Of a stretch of 64,000 bases of DNA, positions 45,245 through 54,595 are shown piece by piece (position 1 is the first letter of the stretch; every line of letters starts with the position of its first letter). The DNA is from Sphingomonas panacisoli. GTDB lineage: Bacteria; Pseudomonadota; Alphaproteobacteria; Sphingomonadales; Sphingomonadaceae. Location of the stretch: positions 2,046,001-2,110,000 of the forward strand of contig NZ_CP042306.1 in NCBI RefSeq assembly GCF_007859635.1. Reading direction: 5' to 3'. The notes under the pieces are model-generated. The model saw nothing but the letters and a program-made list of their open reading frames with translations, had not been told where the DNA came from and searched no databases. Position numbers and translations under genes: made by a program.

Positions 45245-48200
45245 TTATTCCGGCGCGCCGTCGCGGGTGGCAGCGCGACGACATTGTTGAGCATCGTCAC
45301 TTCGGGCGTACCACCCGGCAGAGCCACGCGGATCCGCCACCCTGCGCCCGCACCCGCCGGTAGCGGCAGCCGCACGATCGCCGTCTTGGGCAGCAGATCG
45401 AGCGGCGCGGCGAGCGTGGGGAGATTCGCGGTCGCGGCCACCTTGCCGGACGCATCGACCAACTCGACCCGCCCGCCCGCGGCCGCGACCGCGCCGAGGC
45501 TGTGAACGGTGACCGACGCCGTGCGCCCGACGATCGCCACATCGTCCGTCCCGATCCCCAGATCGGCGCGGCGTTCGGTCGGCAGGCCCGGCGTCTCCAG
45601 CGTGAATTCCAGCACCGTCGTCGTGTGCGGCGCGAAGCTGACCTCGACCGATCCGCTGCGTTCGAGCGTCACCTCGCTGGCCATCGGCGTACCGTCCGCC
45701 GTATCGCCGCCCGAACCACTGGTTCCCGCTGTCATCCGCCACTTGCCCGCGGTCACGTTCCAGGTCGACATCGTCGCCGGCTGCGGCACGTCGCTGGTGT
45801 TGTAGGCGACGACCTTGAAATGCCCCGGTGTCGCGCCCGGCACCAGGATCGCGACCATCTCCGACGCACCCGGTTTGGCGAAACGCCAGCTGACGGTGTT
45901 GCCCGGATAGGTCTGGTTGCGCACTAGCGCGATCCCGCCGAGCCGTTGCCGCTGGAGCAGATCGTTGGGCATGTCGACGCGGTCGGTCCACCAATGCCCT
46001 TCGGTGTACATATACATGCGCTGCGTCTTGTACGTGATCGCGCCGGCGGCCTGATCCTCCAGCAGCTTGCGGTCGCCCGTCGAGTCCCAGCCGGCGACAC
46101 GGCCGAAGTCGCTTTTCGTGCCGGCGAGCGCCTTGCCCCAATTGGGCTTGCCCAGGACCGCCACGACATTCTCGTTGAGATCGCTCAGCGATCCCAGCCC
46201 GGTCCGCGCCGCGCGACTGAGGATCGGGGTCAGATACTTGGCGTCGCCGGTGAAGCGATACGCCGCCCAGGCCGACTGATACGGCGTCGGCAACCCGCCG
46301 CCGTCGCCGACACGCTCGGCATCGGTGCGCCAGTTGATCTCGTTGGGATAGGTCCAGCTGCCGTCGGGGCCCTGTTGGCCGTGCGCCATCCAGCCGTCGA
46401 TCACGCCGGTGACGAGGCCGGTCGCGACCGGGTTGCCGTTGAACACGCCCATCAGGATCGGCGCGTGCATGACGGTGAAGCTGTACGGCTTCTGCCATTC
46501 CCACGGCCCCTCGCGATAGACGGTGCGGCCGCCATACCAGTTGGTCGCGAAGTGCAGGTGGCCGGCAGCATTCTTCAGGATGATCTTTTCCGACAGCGCC
46601 TTGACCGTCGCCATCAGCCGCTCGATCGCCTTGGGTTCGCCCCAGTTGAGGTACAGCCGCTCGCCGTCCGAATTGAGCCCCTCCTCATAGGCATGGAGCT
46701 CGTCGGTGGTGATCGTCCCCAAACCGTTGGTCCGCATGCCGTTGGTGTAGACCGCGTCCGACAGCGCGCGCAGCGATGCGTTGATCTTGTCGGGTTCGAC
46801 CCCCATCAGCGCGAGACCGGGCCATTGCTCGGTCAGATCGACATCGTCCGAAATCCCGCCGCCGAAGTCGCCGTACGGCACTTGGCGATTGTCGATCCAC
46901 CAGTTCACGAAGCGGCTGGTGAGCCTCAGATCCTCGAGCTGACGGAACGCCCAGAGCGGTACGCCGGCGGGCGGCGTCGGCTGGGTGAAGGCAGGCATCC
47001 CGCTCGCGCCGTAGCTGATGTCGGCCCAGTAACGGCGCCCCTCCAGATTGTCGGGATCGACACGGAGCAGGTCGGTGATGTCGCCCTTCACGCGGCGGAA
47101 CAAAGCCTCGCGCCCTGACGCGGTATGCTCCTCGACCAGGAAGCCCCAATTGTCCTTCACTTGGTTGAAGCGGTCGGCGATATGCTCCTTTTTGGCTTCG
47201 TCGCGGTCTTTGAACACCAGCCGAACATTCATGCCGTCGAGGCTCGACGCACCGAAATCGGCCGCAGCGCTGGCGACGGTGATGTAGAACGGGTCGTTGG
47301 TCAGGATGCGGTCGCGCAGGTCGAGCCAGACGGTGCGCTTCTCGCCCGGCTTCACCGACACGGTCACGTCGATCATGTCGCGGTCGGGCCAGATCGGATC
47401 CTTGATCCGGATGTTGAGCGGGATCACGCCGTCTTTGTTCGGCGTCGCCTTCAGCGCGGGAATGTCGAGCGCGATGCCGTCGAGCCCGTCGCGCGTATTG
47501 GCCCAGGTATAGTTCCATGCGCGCGCCAGCGGCTTGCCCGGAAAGGCGTCACCGAAATCCGACGGGATGAGGATGTGGACGAGCGGCGCCTCGTCGCCGT
47601 CACGGACTGCGCCGGCCGCATCGGTCGCGCTTCCCGCCCCCGGTGCCGCCGCACCGGCGCTGGCCGGCAGTGCGACGACGGTCGCGCGCTCGTTCGCGGG
47701 GAAGCGACCGGCAATATAGCTGTTGAGCGGCGCGAGGTTCGCAAAGCTCGGCGCGGTCTTGCTGTTGATCGTGTAGCTGAGTTTTAGCGTTCCTTTCGGC
47801 TCGGCCCCGTTCTTGACGTCGTACGCCCAGATCTCCTGGATCGGCGTTTCCTGCGCGACGTTGGTGAAGCGCAGTCTGCCGCCGGTCTTGTCACCGAATG
47901 CGGCGATCGACTTCTCGACGCCTTGCGGGCGCTTGGCGATCAGGCCGAACGTGCCGCCGTCCGCCGCATAGTCGAGCGCGCCGTAGGCCGCCCCGCGGAT
48001 TTCGACGCGGTTGACCGTCTCGCCCTGCGGCACCGTCAGCTCATACGCCTTCCCGCCTTCGACATAGGTATTCCAGTCGGGGAGCTCGAAATAATCGTCG
48101 CGGCCAGGCAGGCGCGAGCGGTTGTAGACACCGGGCCAGGTCGTCTCGGCGATGCCGTCGACGCCCTTCCACATCCATTCCTTCAGATCCTTGGCGTCAG

Positions 48201-49071
48201 CGAACTCGACCTTGCGGATCGTGGTCGCGTCGGCGGTGAGTAGCGGCGGCGACGCGCCGTCGAAGCCGTAGCGATGCAGGAACGCCGTGCGTTCAAACGC
48301 GGTCGTGACGGGCGCGCTGCCTGTCGGTGCGCTGTTGTTGGCAAGCGCGGCGACGGCGCCGGCGTCGAGCATCTGGTCGTAAACGCGGATTTCATCGACA
48401 TCGCTGCCGCGCATAAAGCTGTAGCGACTCTGAACCTGGTGCGGCGAGATGATGCGGCCCGCGAGCCCGAACTGATCGAGCCCGGCGTCGAGCACCGCCT
48501 TGCCGTCCTTGCGCGCGACTTCCTTGCCGTCGACGAACAGCCGCACGCCGACCGCTTCGTCCCAGGCGAAGGCGATGTGATGCCAGTCGGTCGGCGACGG
48601 CAGCGTCGCCATGCGGAACGACACACGCTCGCGCGCCAGATTGTTGTCGGTGACGAAGGCGTCGAAGCCGTGGCCGTTCCAGTCGATCCGCAGGAACGCC
48701 ATGTCCCAGCTGCTATGGTCGGCGAACCCGGTGCGGAACAGCACGAACGGCGCCGCGCCGACGGGCGTGCGCGAGCGCCAGAAGAACGATAGCGTCCCGC
48801 GCCGCGCATAGATATTGCCCGGCGCTTTCCACGCGACATAGCCGTCATCCTGCCATTCGATCGCGCCGCCCGCCTTGCCGGTGGGGACGATCGCGACCTT
48901 CGACTGGAAGTTCGGGATGGCGTCACCCCCCGCCGTCTCCGCGGTCAGGTTCTTGTCGGCCGAAACGTGGAAGAGGAGGTGCGGTCCTTGATCCTGCGCC
49001 AGCGTCGCGCCACCGAGCATCGCGCTCGCCCCGCCGGCCATCGCCAACCACATCGCCGCCCGGATTCGCAT
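45241..49071 (-). CDS. Very large exported LamG multidomain protein, unknown function (candidate polysaccharide-active enzyme)
   Basis: This 1276-residue protein has signal peptide MRIRAAMWLAMAGGASAMLGGATLAQ. A LamG/concanavalin-like domain lies at about residues 30-245 (DWHHIAFAWDEAVGVRLFVDGKEV, DEIRVYDQML), and a beta-rich region at about 260-640. A helical region follows at about 645-1060 (LEDLRLTSRFVNWWIDNRQ, GDFGGGISDDVDLTEQWPGLALMG, TTDELHAYEEGLN, repeated helix pairs) that looks like an (alpha/alpha) toroid. A C-terminal beta region ends in a CARDB-like segment (VTVHSLGAVAAAGGRVELVDASGK). I do not recognise a named CAZy family. It heads the operon under the operator 49144-49157 and overlaps the propeller gene by four bases. 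A lyase or hydrolase on branched pectin is the working guess. Confidence 0.85.
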   Translation of the reverse strand: MRIRAAMWLAMAGGASAMLGGATLAQDQGPHLLFHVSADKNLTAETAGGDAIPNFQSKVAIVPTGKAGGAIEWQDDGYVAWKAPGNIYARRGTLSFFWRSRTPVGAAPFVLFRTGFADHSSWDMAFLRIDWNGHGFDAFVTDNNLARERVSFRMATLPSPTDWHHIAFAWDEAVGVRLFVDGKEVARKDGKAVLDAGLDQFGLAGRIISPHQVQSRYSFMRGSDVDEIRVYDQMLDAGAVAALANNSAPTGSAPVTTAFERTAFLHRYGFDGASPPLLTADATTIRKVEFADAKDLKEWMWKGVDGIAETTWPGVYNRSRLPGRDDYFELPDWNTYVEGGKAYELTVPQGETVNRVEIRGAAYGALDYAADGGTFGLIAKRPQGVEKSIAAFGDKTGGRLRFTNVAQETPIQEIWAYDVKNGAEPKGTLKLSYTINSKTAPSFANLAPLNSYIAGRFPANERATVVALPASAGAAAPGAGSATDAAGAVRDGDEAPLVHILIPSDFGDAFPGKPLARAWNYTWANTRDGLDGIALDIPALKATPNKDGVIPLNIRIKDPIWPDRDMIDVTVSVKPGEKRTVWLDLRDRILTNDPFYITVASAAADFGASSLDGMNVRLVFKDRDEAKKEHIADRFNQVKDNWGFLVEEHTASGREALFRRVKGDITDLLRVDPDNLEGRRYWADISYGASGMPAFTQPTPPAGVPLWAFRQLEDLRLTSRFVNWWIDNRQVPYGDFGGGISDDVDLTEQWPGLALMGVEPDKINASLRALSDAVYTNGMRTNGLGTITTDELHAYEEGLNSDGERLYLNWGEPKAIERLMATVKALSEKIILKNAAGHLHFATNWYGGRTVYREGPWEWQKPYSFTVMHAPILMGVFNGNPVATGLVTGVIDGWMAHGQQGPDGSWTYPNEINWRTDAERVGDGGGLPTPYQSAWAAYRFTGDAKYLTPILSRAARTGLGSLSDLNENVVAVLGKPNWGKALAGTKSDFGRVAGWDSTGDRKLLEDQAAGAITYKTQRMYMYTEGHWWTDRVDMPNDLLQRQRLGGIALVRNQTYPGNTVSWRFAKPGASEMVAILVPGATPGHFKVVAYNTSDVPQPATMSTWNVTAGKWRMTAGTSGSGGDTADGTPMASEVTLERSGSVEVSFAPHTTTVLEFTLETPGLPTERRADLGIGTDDVAIVGRTASVTVHSLGAVAAAGGRVELVDASGKVAATANLPTLAAPLDLLPKTAIVRLPLPAGAGAGWRIRVALPGGTPEVTMLNNVVALPPATARRNK

Positions 49072-49143
49072 CGCCAGCCACCCTCTCTCACGGGACGGAG
49101 CCTGATGCGGCTTCTCTACCCAACGCGAGTCATAAGCGAGTTA

Positions 49144-49157
49144 TGACACCGGTGTCT
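49144..49157. promoter_or_regulatory. LacI-type operator, ACCGGT class, LamG/propeller/DUF885/TonB/PL10 operon
   Basis: TGACACCGGTGTCT is a near-perfect palindrome 73-86 bases upstream of the 49071 start, in the gap after the GH28 stop codon. Confidence 0.72.
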
Positions 49158-49195
49158 ATCGGATAAATTGTCGCAAGCGCTGTCACTCCGATCAT

Positions 49196-50605
49196 TCACA
49201 ACTTTGCGACTGGCGCCCCGTTGACGTGGACGCGGTCGAGCGAGAGGCCGTTGGTGAAGGCGATTTTGCTCGGCGTCGTCACCCCGTCGAAATCGCAATC
49301 GCGCAACCGCACGCGCTCGATCGGCGCGCCGGGCAGCCCCTGCGAGTCGAGCGCCATCACCGATCGCCGCGCCGTCAACCGATCGACCGTCACGTCGCGC
49401 AACACCGGCACGAAGCCCCCTTTTGCGCCTTCCTCATAATTGAAGTCGCACGCAATCACCGCTTGCTTGACCTCGCCGACCGCGATGTCGCGATAGTGAA
49501 AACCTTCGAGAACACCGCCGCGCATCGCGTTGTTTTTGAAGCGGATCGCATAGTCCAGATTGGGGCTGTCCATCGTGCAACGTTCGGCGAAGACGTTGCT
49601 GACGCCGCCCGAAATCTCGCTGCCGATCGTGATTCCGCCATGTCCCTCGCGCATCCGGCAATGGCGGATGACGAAGTTGCGGCTCGGCATCGCAACGCGG
49701 CGACCATCTTCGTTGCGGCCGGACTTGATCGCGATGCAATCGTCGCCGGTATCGAAGGTGACATTATCGATCAGCACGTCGGTACACGATTCCGGATCGC
49801 AGCCGTCGTTGTTCGGACCATGCCCCAAAATGTCGAGATTCCGCACGATGACGTTGCGCGACAGCACCGGGTGGACTTGCCAGAACGGCGCACCGCGTAA
49901 TTTGACGCCCTCGATCAGGACGTTCTCGCACAGGTACGGCTCGATAAAGGCGGGGCGGAGCAGGTCCTGGGCGCCGAACACGCGTTTCTCGACCGGCGTC
50001 CTGGCTTCCGCCATCTCGAACAGCCGCCGCCGCGCCGCGCGTTGATCGGGCATGCCGTCGCGCCAGCCGTTATCGACCGTGCCTTTCCACGGCCCTTTCC
50101 ACGACCACCAGTGCCGATCGCTCGCCTGGCCGTCGAGCGTGCCGGCGCCGGTAATCGCGATGTTGCGCTTACCGTGCGCATAGATCAGCGGCGCGAGCCC
50201 CATCATCTCGACGCCTTCGAAGCGCGTGAGGACGGTCGGGAAATCCGCCGGGTCGGTGCTGAAGGCGATCGTCGCGCCCGCAGCGACGTGAAGTTCGACA
50301 TTCGACTGAAGTTCGATCGGCCCCGTAAGAAACCGACCGCCTGCAACGATCAGGCGACCGCCGCCCCGCGCCGACAGATCGGCAATGGCGGTCGCGAAGG
50401 CGCGACCGTTGAGCGTGGTCCCGTCGCCCTTCGCGCCGTAGTCGGTAACCTTGGCCGACCGCCCGGGAATCCGCGGCGGCCGGATGCGCCAGACGATCTT
50501 CCTTGCCTGATCCCACGGATCGCCGCCGAGCGCGCTGGCGCGAACCGGCACTGCCGCGAGAGCGACTGCGCCACTGGCGATGACTTCACGCCGATCGAAC
50601 CGCAT
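49196..50605 (-). CDS. Polygalacturonase, GH28 family
   Basis: This 469-residue exported hydrolase cleaves alpha-1,4-galacturonan. The leader has paired arginines (MRFDRREVIASGAVALAAVP). The right-handed beta-helix carries all four GH28 motifs: NNDGCDPES at 265-273 (the NTD position), the catalytic DD in GDDCIAIKSG at 287-296, EGHGG at 320-324 and RFKNN at 355-359 (the RIK position). VTDYGAKGDGTTLN opens the domain. It is transcribed alone from the promoter with operator 50643-50656. Confidence 0.95.
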   Translation of the reverse strand: MRFDRREVIASGAVALAAVPVRASALGGDPWDQARKIVWRIRPPRIPGRSAKVTDYGAKGDGTTLNGRAFATAIADLSARGGGRLIVAGGRFLTGPIELQSNVELHVAAGATIAFSTDPADFPTVLTRFEGVEMMGLAPLIYAHGKRNIAITGAGTLDGQASDRHWWSWKGPWKGTVDNGWRDGMPDQRAARRRLFEMAEARTPVEKRVFGAQDLLRPAFIEPYLCENVLIEGVKLRGAPFWQVHPVLSRNVIVRNLDILGHGPNNDGCDPESCTDVLIDNVTFDTGDDCIAIKSGRNEDGRRVAMPSRNFVIRHCRMREGHGGITIGSEISGGVSNVFAERCTMDSPNLDYAIRFKNNAMRGGVLEGFHYRDIAVGEVKQAVIACDFNYEEGAKGGFVPVLRDVTVDRLTARRSVMALDSQGLPGAPIERVRLRDCDFDGVTTPSKIAFTNGLSLDRVHVNGAPVAKL

Positions 50606-50642
50606 CGCACCCTCCCCGTTGTACGGCGTGCAATCTATCGAC

Positions 50643-50656
50643 GGAAACCGGTGTCA
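50643..50656. promoter_or_regulatory. LacI-type operator, ACCGGT class, GH28 promoter
   Basis: GGAAACCGGTGTCA is identical to 27196-27209. It lies 38-51 bases before the GH28 start and after the GntR stop codon. Confidence 0.72.
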
Positions 50657-50694
50657 TCAACCCGCCCGTAAAACGCGAAGACTACGGCTCCAAT

Positions 50695-51441
50695 TTAGAT
50701 TTGGGTGCGATCCTCCGCTTCGAACGCACCGCGGATCAGTTCGTGGCGCTCCATGCTCTTGTACATGTGCGCACGCGCGGCGTTGCGGGCGGCGGCGGGA
50801 TCGCGTTTCCTGATCGCCGCGAAGATCGCGGCATGGTCGTCGGCGATGGCGCGGATATATTCCTCGCGCGGCACCCCGTCGCTGTTGCGCAGGTACACGG
50901 TGCGCGGCGGCACCAGCCGAACGCCGAGGAATTCCGTGAAGCGAACGAAATAGTCGTTGCGCGTCGCGCCGGCGATCGCGGCGTGAAAGGCGGTGTCGGC
51001 GTTGACCGCGACATCGACATTCTCCGACGCGATCAGCGCTGCGATCGCCGCGTCCATGGCATCGAGATCCCCGTCGTCGCGGCGAGCCGCGGCGAGGCCC
51101 GCCATCTCTTCCTCCAGCGGCGTGCGCATTTCGAACAGGCGATGGACGTCGTCGATCTCGCTCAGTTCGTCGGGGGTGATCTGGAACGCCTGATAGCGCG
51201 CGCTTTCGGCGACATAGGCGCCCGACCCGCGACGCGAGACGAGCAGTCCCTTGGCCGACATCCGCGCGAACGCCTCGCGCACGACGGTGCGGCTGACGCC
51301 GGTGCTGTCGACCACCGCTTTCTCGCTCGGAAAGCGCGATCCCGGCGGCAATTCGCCCGACAGCACGCGACGTTCGAGGTCGATGACGAGCTGGTCGGCG
51401 AGTTTGGCGCTGTTGCTGGCGGCGGTCATCATGGTCGTCAT
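50695..51441 (-). CDS. GntR-family regulator, FadR subfamily
   Basis: This 248-residue regulator has a winged helix at about residues 10-75 (LADQLVIDLERRVLSGELPPGSRFPSEKAVVDSTGVSRTVVREAFARM) and a helical FCD effector domain (DDVHRLFEMRTPLEEEMAGLAA, NADTAFHAAIAGATRNDYF, DDHAAIFAAIRKRD with metal-type His/Asp). The start at 51441 is one of several nearby ATGs; the longer frame overlaps the alginate-lyase-fold gene. It follows that gene by 20 bases and may belong to the GH105 operon. FadR-type proteins bind TGTAnTACA palindromes; two occur at 55856 and 63472. In proteobacteria such regulators often sense uronates. Confidence 0.9.
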   Translation of the reverse strand: MTTMMTAASNSAKLADQLVIDLERRVLSGELPPGSRFPSEKAVVDSTGVSRTVVREAFARMSAKGLLVSRRGSGAYVAESARYQAFQITPDELSEIDDVHRLFEMRTPLEEEMAGLAAARRDDGDLDAMDAAIAALIASENVDVAVNADTAFHAAIAGATRNDYFVRFTEFLGVRLVPPRTVYLRNSDGVPREEYIRAIADDHAAIFAAIRKRDPAAARNAARAHMYKSMERHELIRGAFEAEDRTQI

Positions 51442-51461
51442 AGCATCGAAGCCGGTCTGTC

Positions 51462-52730
51462 CTATCGGGAATTCGACCGTGGCTGCGCACGGTATTGCAA
51501 CGCGAGCGCGGGCGGCGGCGCGTTGTGCGGGTAGGTCGCCCGCCCCCACGCCCAATTGGCGCGCGTCAGCAGCGCGTCGACCTCGTCCGGTTCTGGACGA
51601 ATTTCCTTGTACGGCCATGCGGCGACGTTGCCGCGATAGGCCGCAAGGAAGTCGGTTGCCGACCGTAGCCCACGCCCCGCCGCATCGCGATAGTTCCACA
51701 AATCGTACCCAAGGCACCCGGCGATCTCCGCCACGTCAAAGGCGGGCGTCAGCGCGTAGATCGAATAATGCAGGCTGCGCGTGCGGGTCAGCTCGGCGGG
51801 GAGCTTGCCCGACGGGTCGAACTGCACCGCGATGCGCTTGGCGGGAAACGCTTCGACGACCGCCCGCGCGATCTCCGGCCGCCGGGCGAACAAAGCGTAA
51901 TATGCGAGCTGATCGTCGAACCAGATGCCGTGATTGTTGGTCGCGGCGTCCTCCGCGCGGCCGGTCGGGCTCGTCATCATCCAGTCGATATAGCGGCCGA
52001 ACCATTGCTCCAGCCGCCGTCCCTCGTCGCGGGTCAGCACGTGCGACGGCGCGATCAGGCCGATGGCGTCGATGACGGGCTGAAACGCGCTGGTGTCGAG
52101 CACGCCCTCCGCCCGCCCGTCCTCGCGCCCCGGCACGCCCTGCGCGAAGCGGGCGTTGGGGTTCATCGCCGTCGCGGGATCGAGAAACCAGGTGCGGACA
52201 AGCGTCGCCGCCTTCACCGCATAGCGGCGGTCGCCGGAATAAAAATAGGCCAACGACAGCGTCGTCATATCGTCGCTCATGCGGCCGATCGCGGTACGGT
52301 CGAACGCCGACGTGTCGCGCTGCGGATTGATCTCACCGTCGCGGCGGACATAGGGCAAGCCGTCGGGCTTGGCCGGGTCGGGCCACCAATAGGGCGCGAT
52401 GCTGCGATAGTCGTGGCGATCGCTCGACGGCGGCAGAACGGTCTTGTCCATCACCGATCCGGGTCGATGCGTCAGGGCCGCGTCGGCACGACGGATCAGC
52501 ACGGCGTACGCGGCTTTTAGAGTCGGATCGGTCGCGAGCGACGCCTTGATCGCTGTCAGTTCGCCCGGCTTGAGGAAGAAGGTCCGGCGCCCGCCAAACG
52601 CCGCCGCATAGCCGTCCACACCGCGGCAAGTTTGCGAACCGGCCGACAATCGCGCGAGCGGCGCGGTTTGGGCAGCCGCCGACAGCGGTATCGAAACTGC
52701 CAGCGCGAGAAAGGCGACACACCGAAACAT
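51462..52730 (-). CDS. Exported alginate-lyase-superfamily protein (PF05426-like)
   Basis: This 422-residue protein has leader MFRCVAFLALAVSIPLSAAAQ, read from 52730. The (alpha/alpha) toroid carries PF05426 features: SDRHDYRSIAPYWWPDP, LSLAYFYSGDRRYAVKAATLVRTWF and the key AATNNHGIWFDDQLAYYALF, where the Asn-His pair lies in the PL5 active site. The start overlaps the stop of the 621-aa gene (TGATG). In this pectin locus the substrate is more likely a pectic uronan or oligosaccharide than alginate. Confidence 0.87.
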   Translation of the reverse strand: MFRCVAFLALAVSIPLSAAAQTAPLARLSAGSQTCRGVDGYAAAFGGRRTFFLKPGELTAIKASLATDPTLKAAYAVLIRRADAALTHRPGSVMDKTVLPPSSDRHDYRSIAPYWWPDPAKPDGLPYVRRDGEINPQRDTSAFDRTAIGRMSDDMTTLSLAYFYSGDRRYAVKAATLVRTWFLDPATAMNPNARFAQGVPGREDGRAEGVLDTSAFQPVIDAIGLIAPSHVLTRDEGRRLEQWFGRYIDWMMTSPTGRAEDAATNNHGIWFDDQLAYYALFARRPEIARAVVEAFPAKRIAVQFDPSGKLPAELTRTRSLHYSIYALTPAFDVAEIAGCLGYDLWNYRDAAGRGLRSATDFLAAYRGNVAAWPYKEIRPEPDEVDALLTRANWAWGRATYPHNAPPPALALQYRAQPRSNSR

Positions 52731-54595
52731 CAGGGCGTCGCTCGATAGTCGATCGTCCACCCCATCCGCAGCGATCGGCCGGCTGCGAGGCCGTCGCGGC
52801 GACATTTGACGGCCGTGCGAAACGCCGCGTTCGGTGCGCGATACGTCGGCCCCGCCTCCCCCGCATTGCACGATCCTAGCCCATTCGCGGCGAAACCCGT
52901 CACTCGTCCCTCACCGAACGTTACCGCACCAGCCGAGACCGCGCGCGGCGCAGTGGAAAACGTCGCGAATTCCAGATCGATATGGTCGATCGCCGTGCCG
53001 GACGCGACGCTGATCGTGTCGCTGCGCGCGATCCGCCCTGGCGACAGTACGTAGCGCGTGACGATCGACACCCGCCGATCGTCGACCGCATCGTTGCCAC
53101 CCATCCGGTCGAGTGCATCCTGTCGCCACGTTATCGTCGTCGTCGCGCCGGTTCGCGACACGCGGATGTCCTTGAACCAGGCAAGCGGCATCAGCACCGT
53201 GCCGTCGGTCAGCGTGATACGCGGCACAAGCTGCGGAAAGCTCGTATCGGCCGCACCTTGTAGCAGCCCGGGCGAAAACGGGATCGGGAAATAGGGATTG
53301 TGCATATGCTGCCCCTCCGCCCCGTCGATCGTCGGCAGGCCGATCACCGTGCCGCGATCGCGTACCGTCACCAGCGCGCGATCGTACGTACCGCGCGCGA
53401 ACCACGTGGTGGTCGATCGTGGCAGCGCGTCCAGCCAGCGTCGGTAGTCGGCGGCCGTTACCGGCGGCCGGTCGCGATAGCCCAGGCCGTTCCAGATCGC
53501 GTTGGTGTAGAGATATTGCCGCGCCAGGCTGAGATTTTCGCCGAAGATGCGATGCTTGCCGCGATACGTGTCGGTGCGGCGGCCGTCGTCCCACATATCG
53601 ACCGACCCCGTCGCCGGATCGGTCCAGAAATCGGCATAGCGCGCGGCGATCCGGCTCGAAAAGGCATAGGCCATGTCCTGCTCGGTCGGCGTCAGCACCT
53701 TGAACCGCGCCGCCGCAGTCAGGACTTCGAGGAAACAGGTTTCGCCGTACGGCCCGATGCTGCGGCCATATTCGAAACCTTCGCCGGTTTCGTTGAATCG
53801 CGGCAGCATCACATCGACCGACCGCCGCAACCAGCGCAACACGTCGGGCGTCGGCTTCATGTCGGTTTCGATCAGCCGCTGCGCGATCTCGCCGATCAGC
53901 AGCACACTGTACCGATCGAACCGCCCCTTCCCCTCGGTTTCGTCGGCGAACCCGTATTGTCCCGAATAGCGCCGGTAATGGTCGATCATGCGAGCGAGTA
54001 GCGCGTCGCTCGACGTCGCATCCTCCCAGCCCAGCAGATAGCGTAACCGCGCGATTGAGAAGGCGACGCCGTAATAGTTGTTGGGCAGATCGATCAGCGT
54101 CAGATCGGCGCGCACGAACCGTCGCCAGTCGAGCGAGATGCGCAATTTGGCGAGCGTCGCGGGGCGAACCGCGCGGTCGAACAGCCCGGCTTCGCGCAGC
54201 TTGTTGAGCGCGGACGCGTAGTAATAGATGCCCCAGCTCTCGTTCGGATCGTCCACGGTCAGATCGGCAATGTCGGCGAACTCGGTCAGCCGCTGCGCGA
54301 GCATCGGGTCGTCGCGCTTCGTGTCGAGCAGGCGATACGCCATCATCGCGGCGATCTTGCCCGGCAGGAACTTGTCGCCGCTTTCGAAGACCTTGACCCC
54401 GCCCAGCGTCATCGCGCGGCGCTCGCGCAGCAAACGATCGAGCAAGGCGTTGGTCTGCGGCATGATGCGGCCCTCGACCGTGTCGTTCATCGGCGCGACG
54501 TTGGCATAGACCGTCGCGGATTGCTCGGCACGGCCGCCAGTGGAGAACGAAGCGAGCAACGGCAGCGCCGTCAGCGCGACGGCGAGGCGCTTCAT
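52730..54595 (-). CDS. Exported 621-aa protein of unknown function, probable helical-toroid plus beta-sheet polysaccharide lyase fold
   Basis: The leader is MKRLAVALTALPLLASFSTGGRAEQ. Residues about 40-420 are helical with paired repeats (AMMAYRLLDTKRDD, ESWGIYYYASALNKLREAG, NNYYGVAFSIARLRYLLGWE, GYGETCFLEVL-like). Residues about 430-621 are beta-rich (TWFARGTYDRALVTVRDRGTVIGLP, EGQHMHNPYFPIPFSP, TTTITWRQDALDRM). That two-part architecture resembles PL8/PL12/heparinase-type lyases, but no family signature was recognised. It overlaps GH105 upstream by four bases (ATGA) and the alginate-lyase-fold gene downstream by one, so the three form a tightly coupled set. Confidence 0.8.
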   Translation of the reverse strand: MKRLAVALTALPLLASFSTGGRAEQSATVYANVAPMNDTVEGRIMPQTNALLDRLLRERRAMTLGGVKVFESGDKFLPGKIAAMMAYRLLDTKRDDPMLAQRLTEFADIADLTVDDPNESWGIYYYASALNKLREAGLFDRAVRPATLAKLRISLDWRRFVRADLTLIDLPNNYYGVAFSIARLRYLLGWEDATSSDALLARMIDHYRRYSGQYGFADETEGKGRFDRYSVLLIGEIAQRLIETDMKPTPDVLRWLRRSVDVMLPRFNETGEGFEYGRSIGPYGETCFLEVLTAAARFKVLTPTEQDMAYAFSSRIAARYADFWTDPATGSVDMWDDGRRTDTYRGKHRIFGENLSLARQYLYTNAIWNGLGYRDRPPVTAADYRRWLDALPRSTTTWFARGTYDRALVTVRDRGTVIGLPTIDGAEGQHMHNPYFPIPFSPGLLQGAADTSFPQLVPRITLTDGTVLMPLAWFKDIRVSRTGATTTITWRQDALDRMGGNDAVDDRRVSIVTRYVLSPGRIARSDTISVASGTAIDHIDLEFATFSTAPRAVSAGAVTFGEGRVTGFAANGLGSCNAGEAGPTYRAPNAAFRTAVKCRRDGLAAGRSLRMGWTIDYRATP

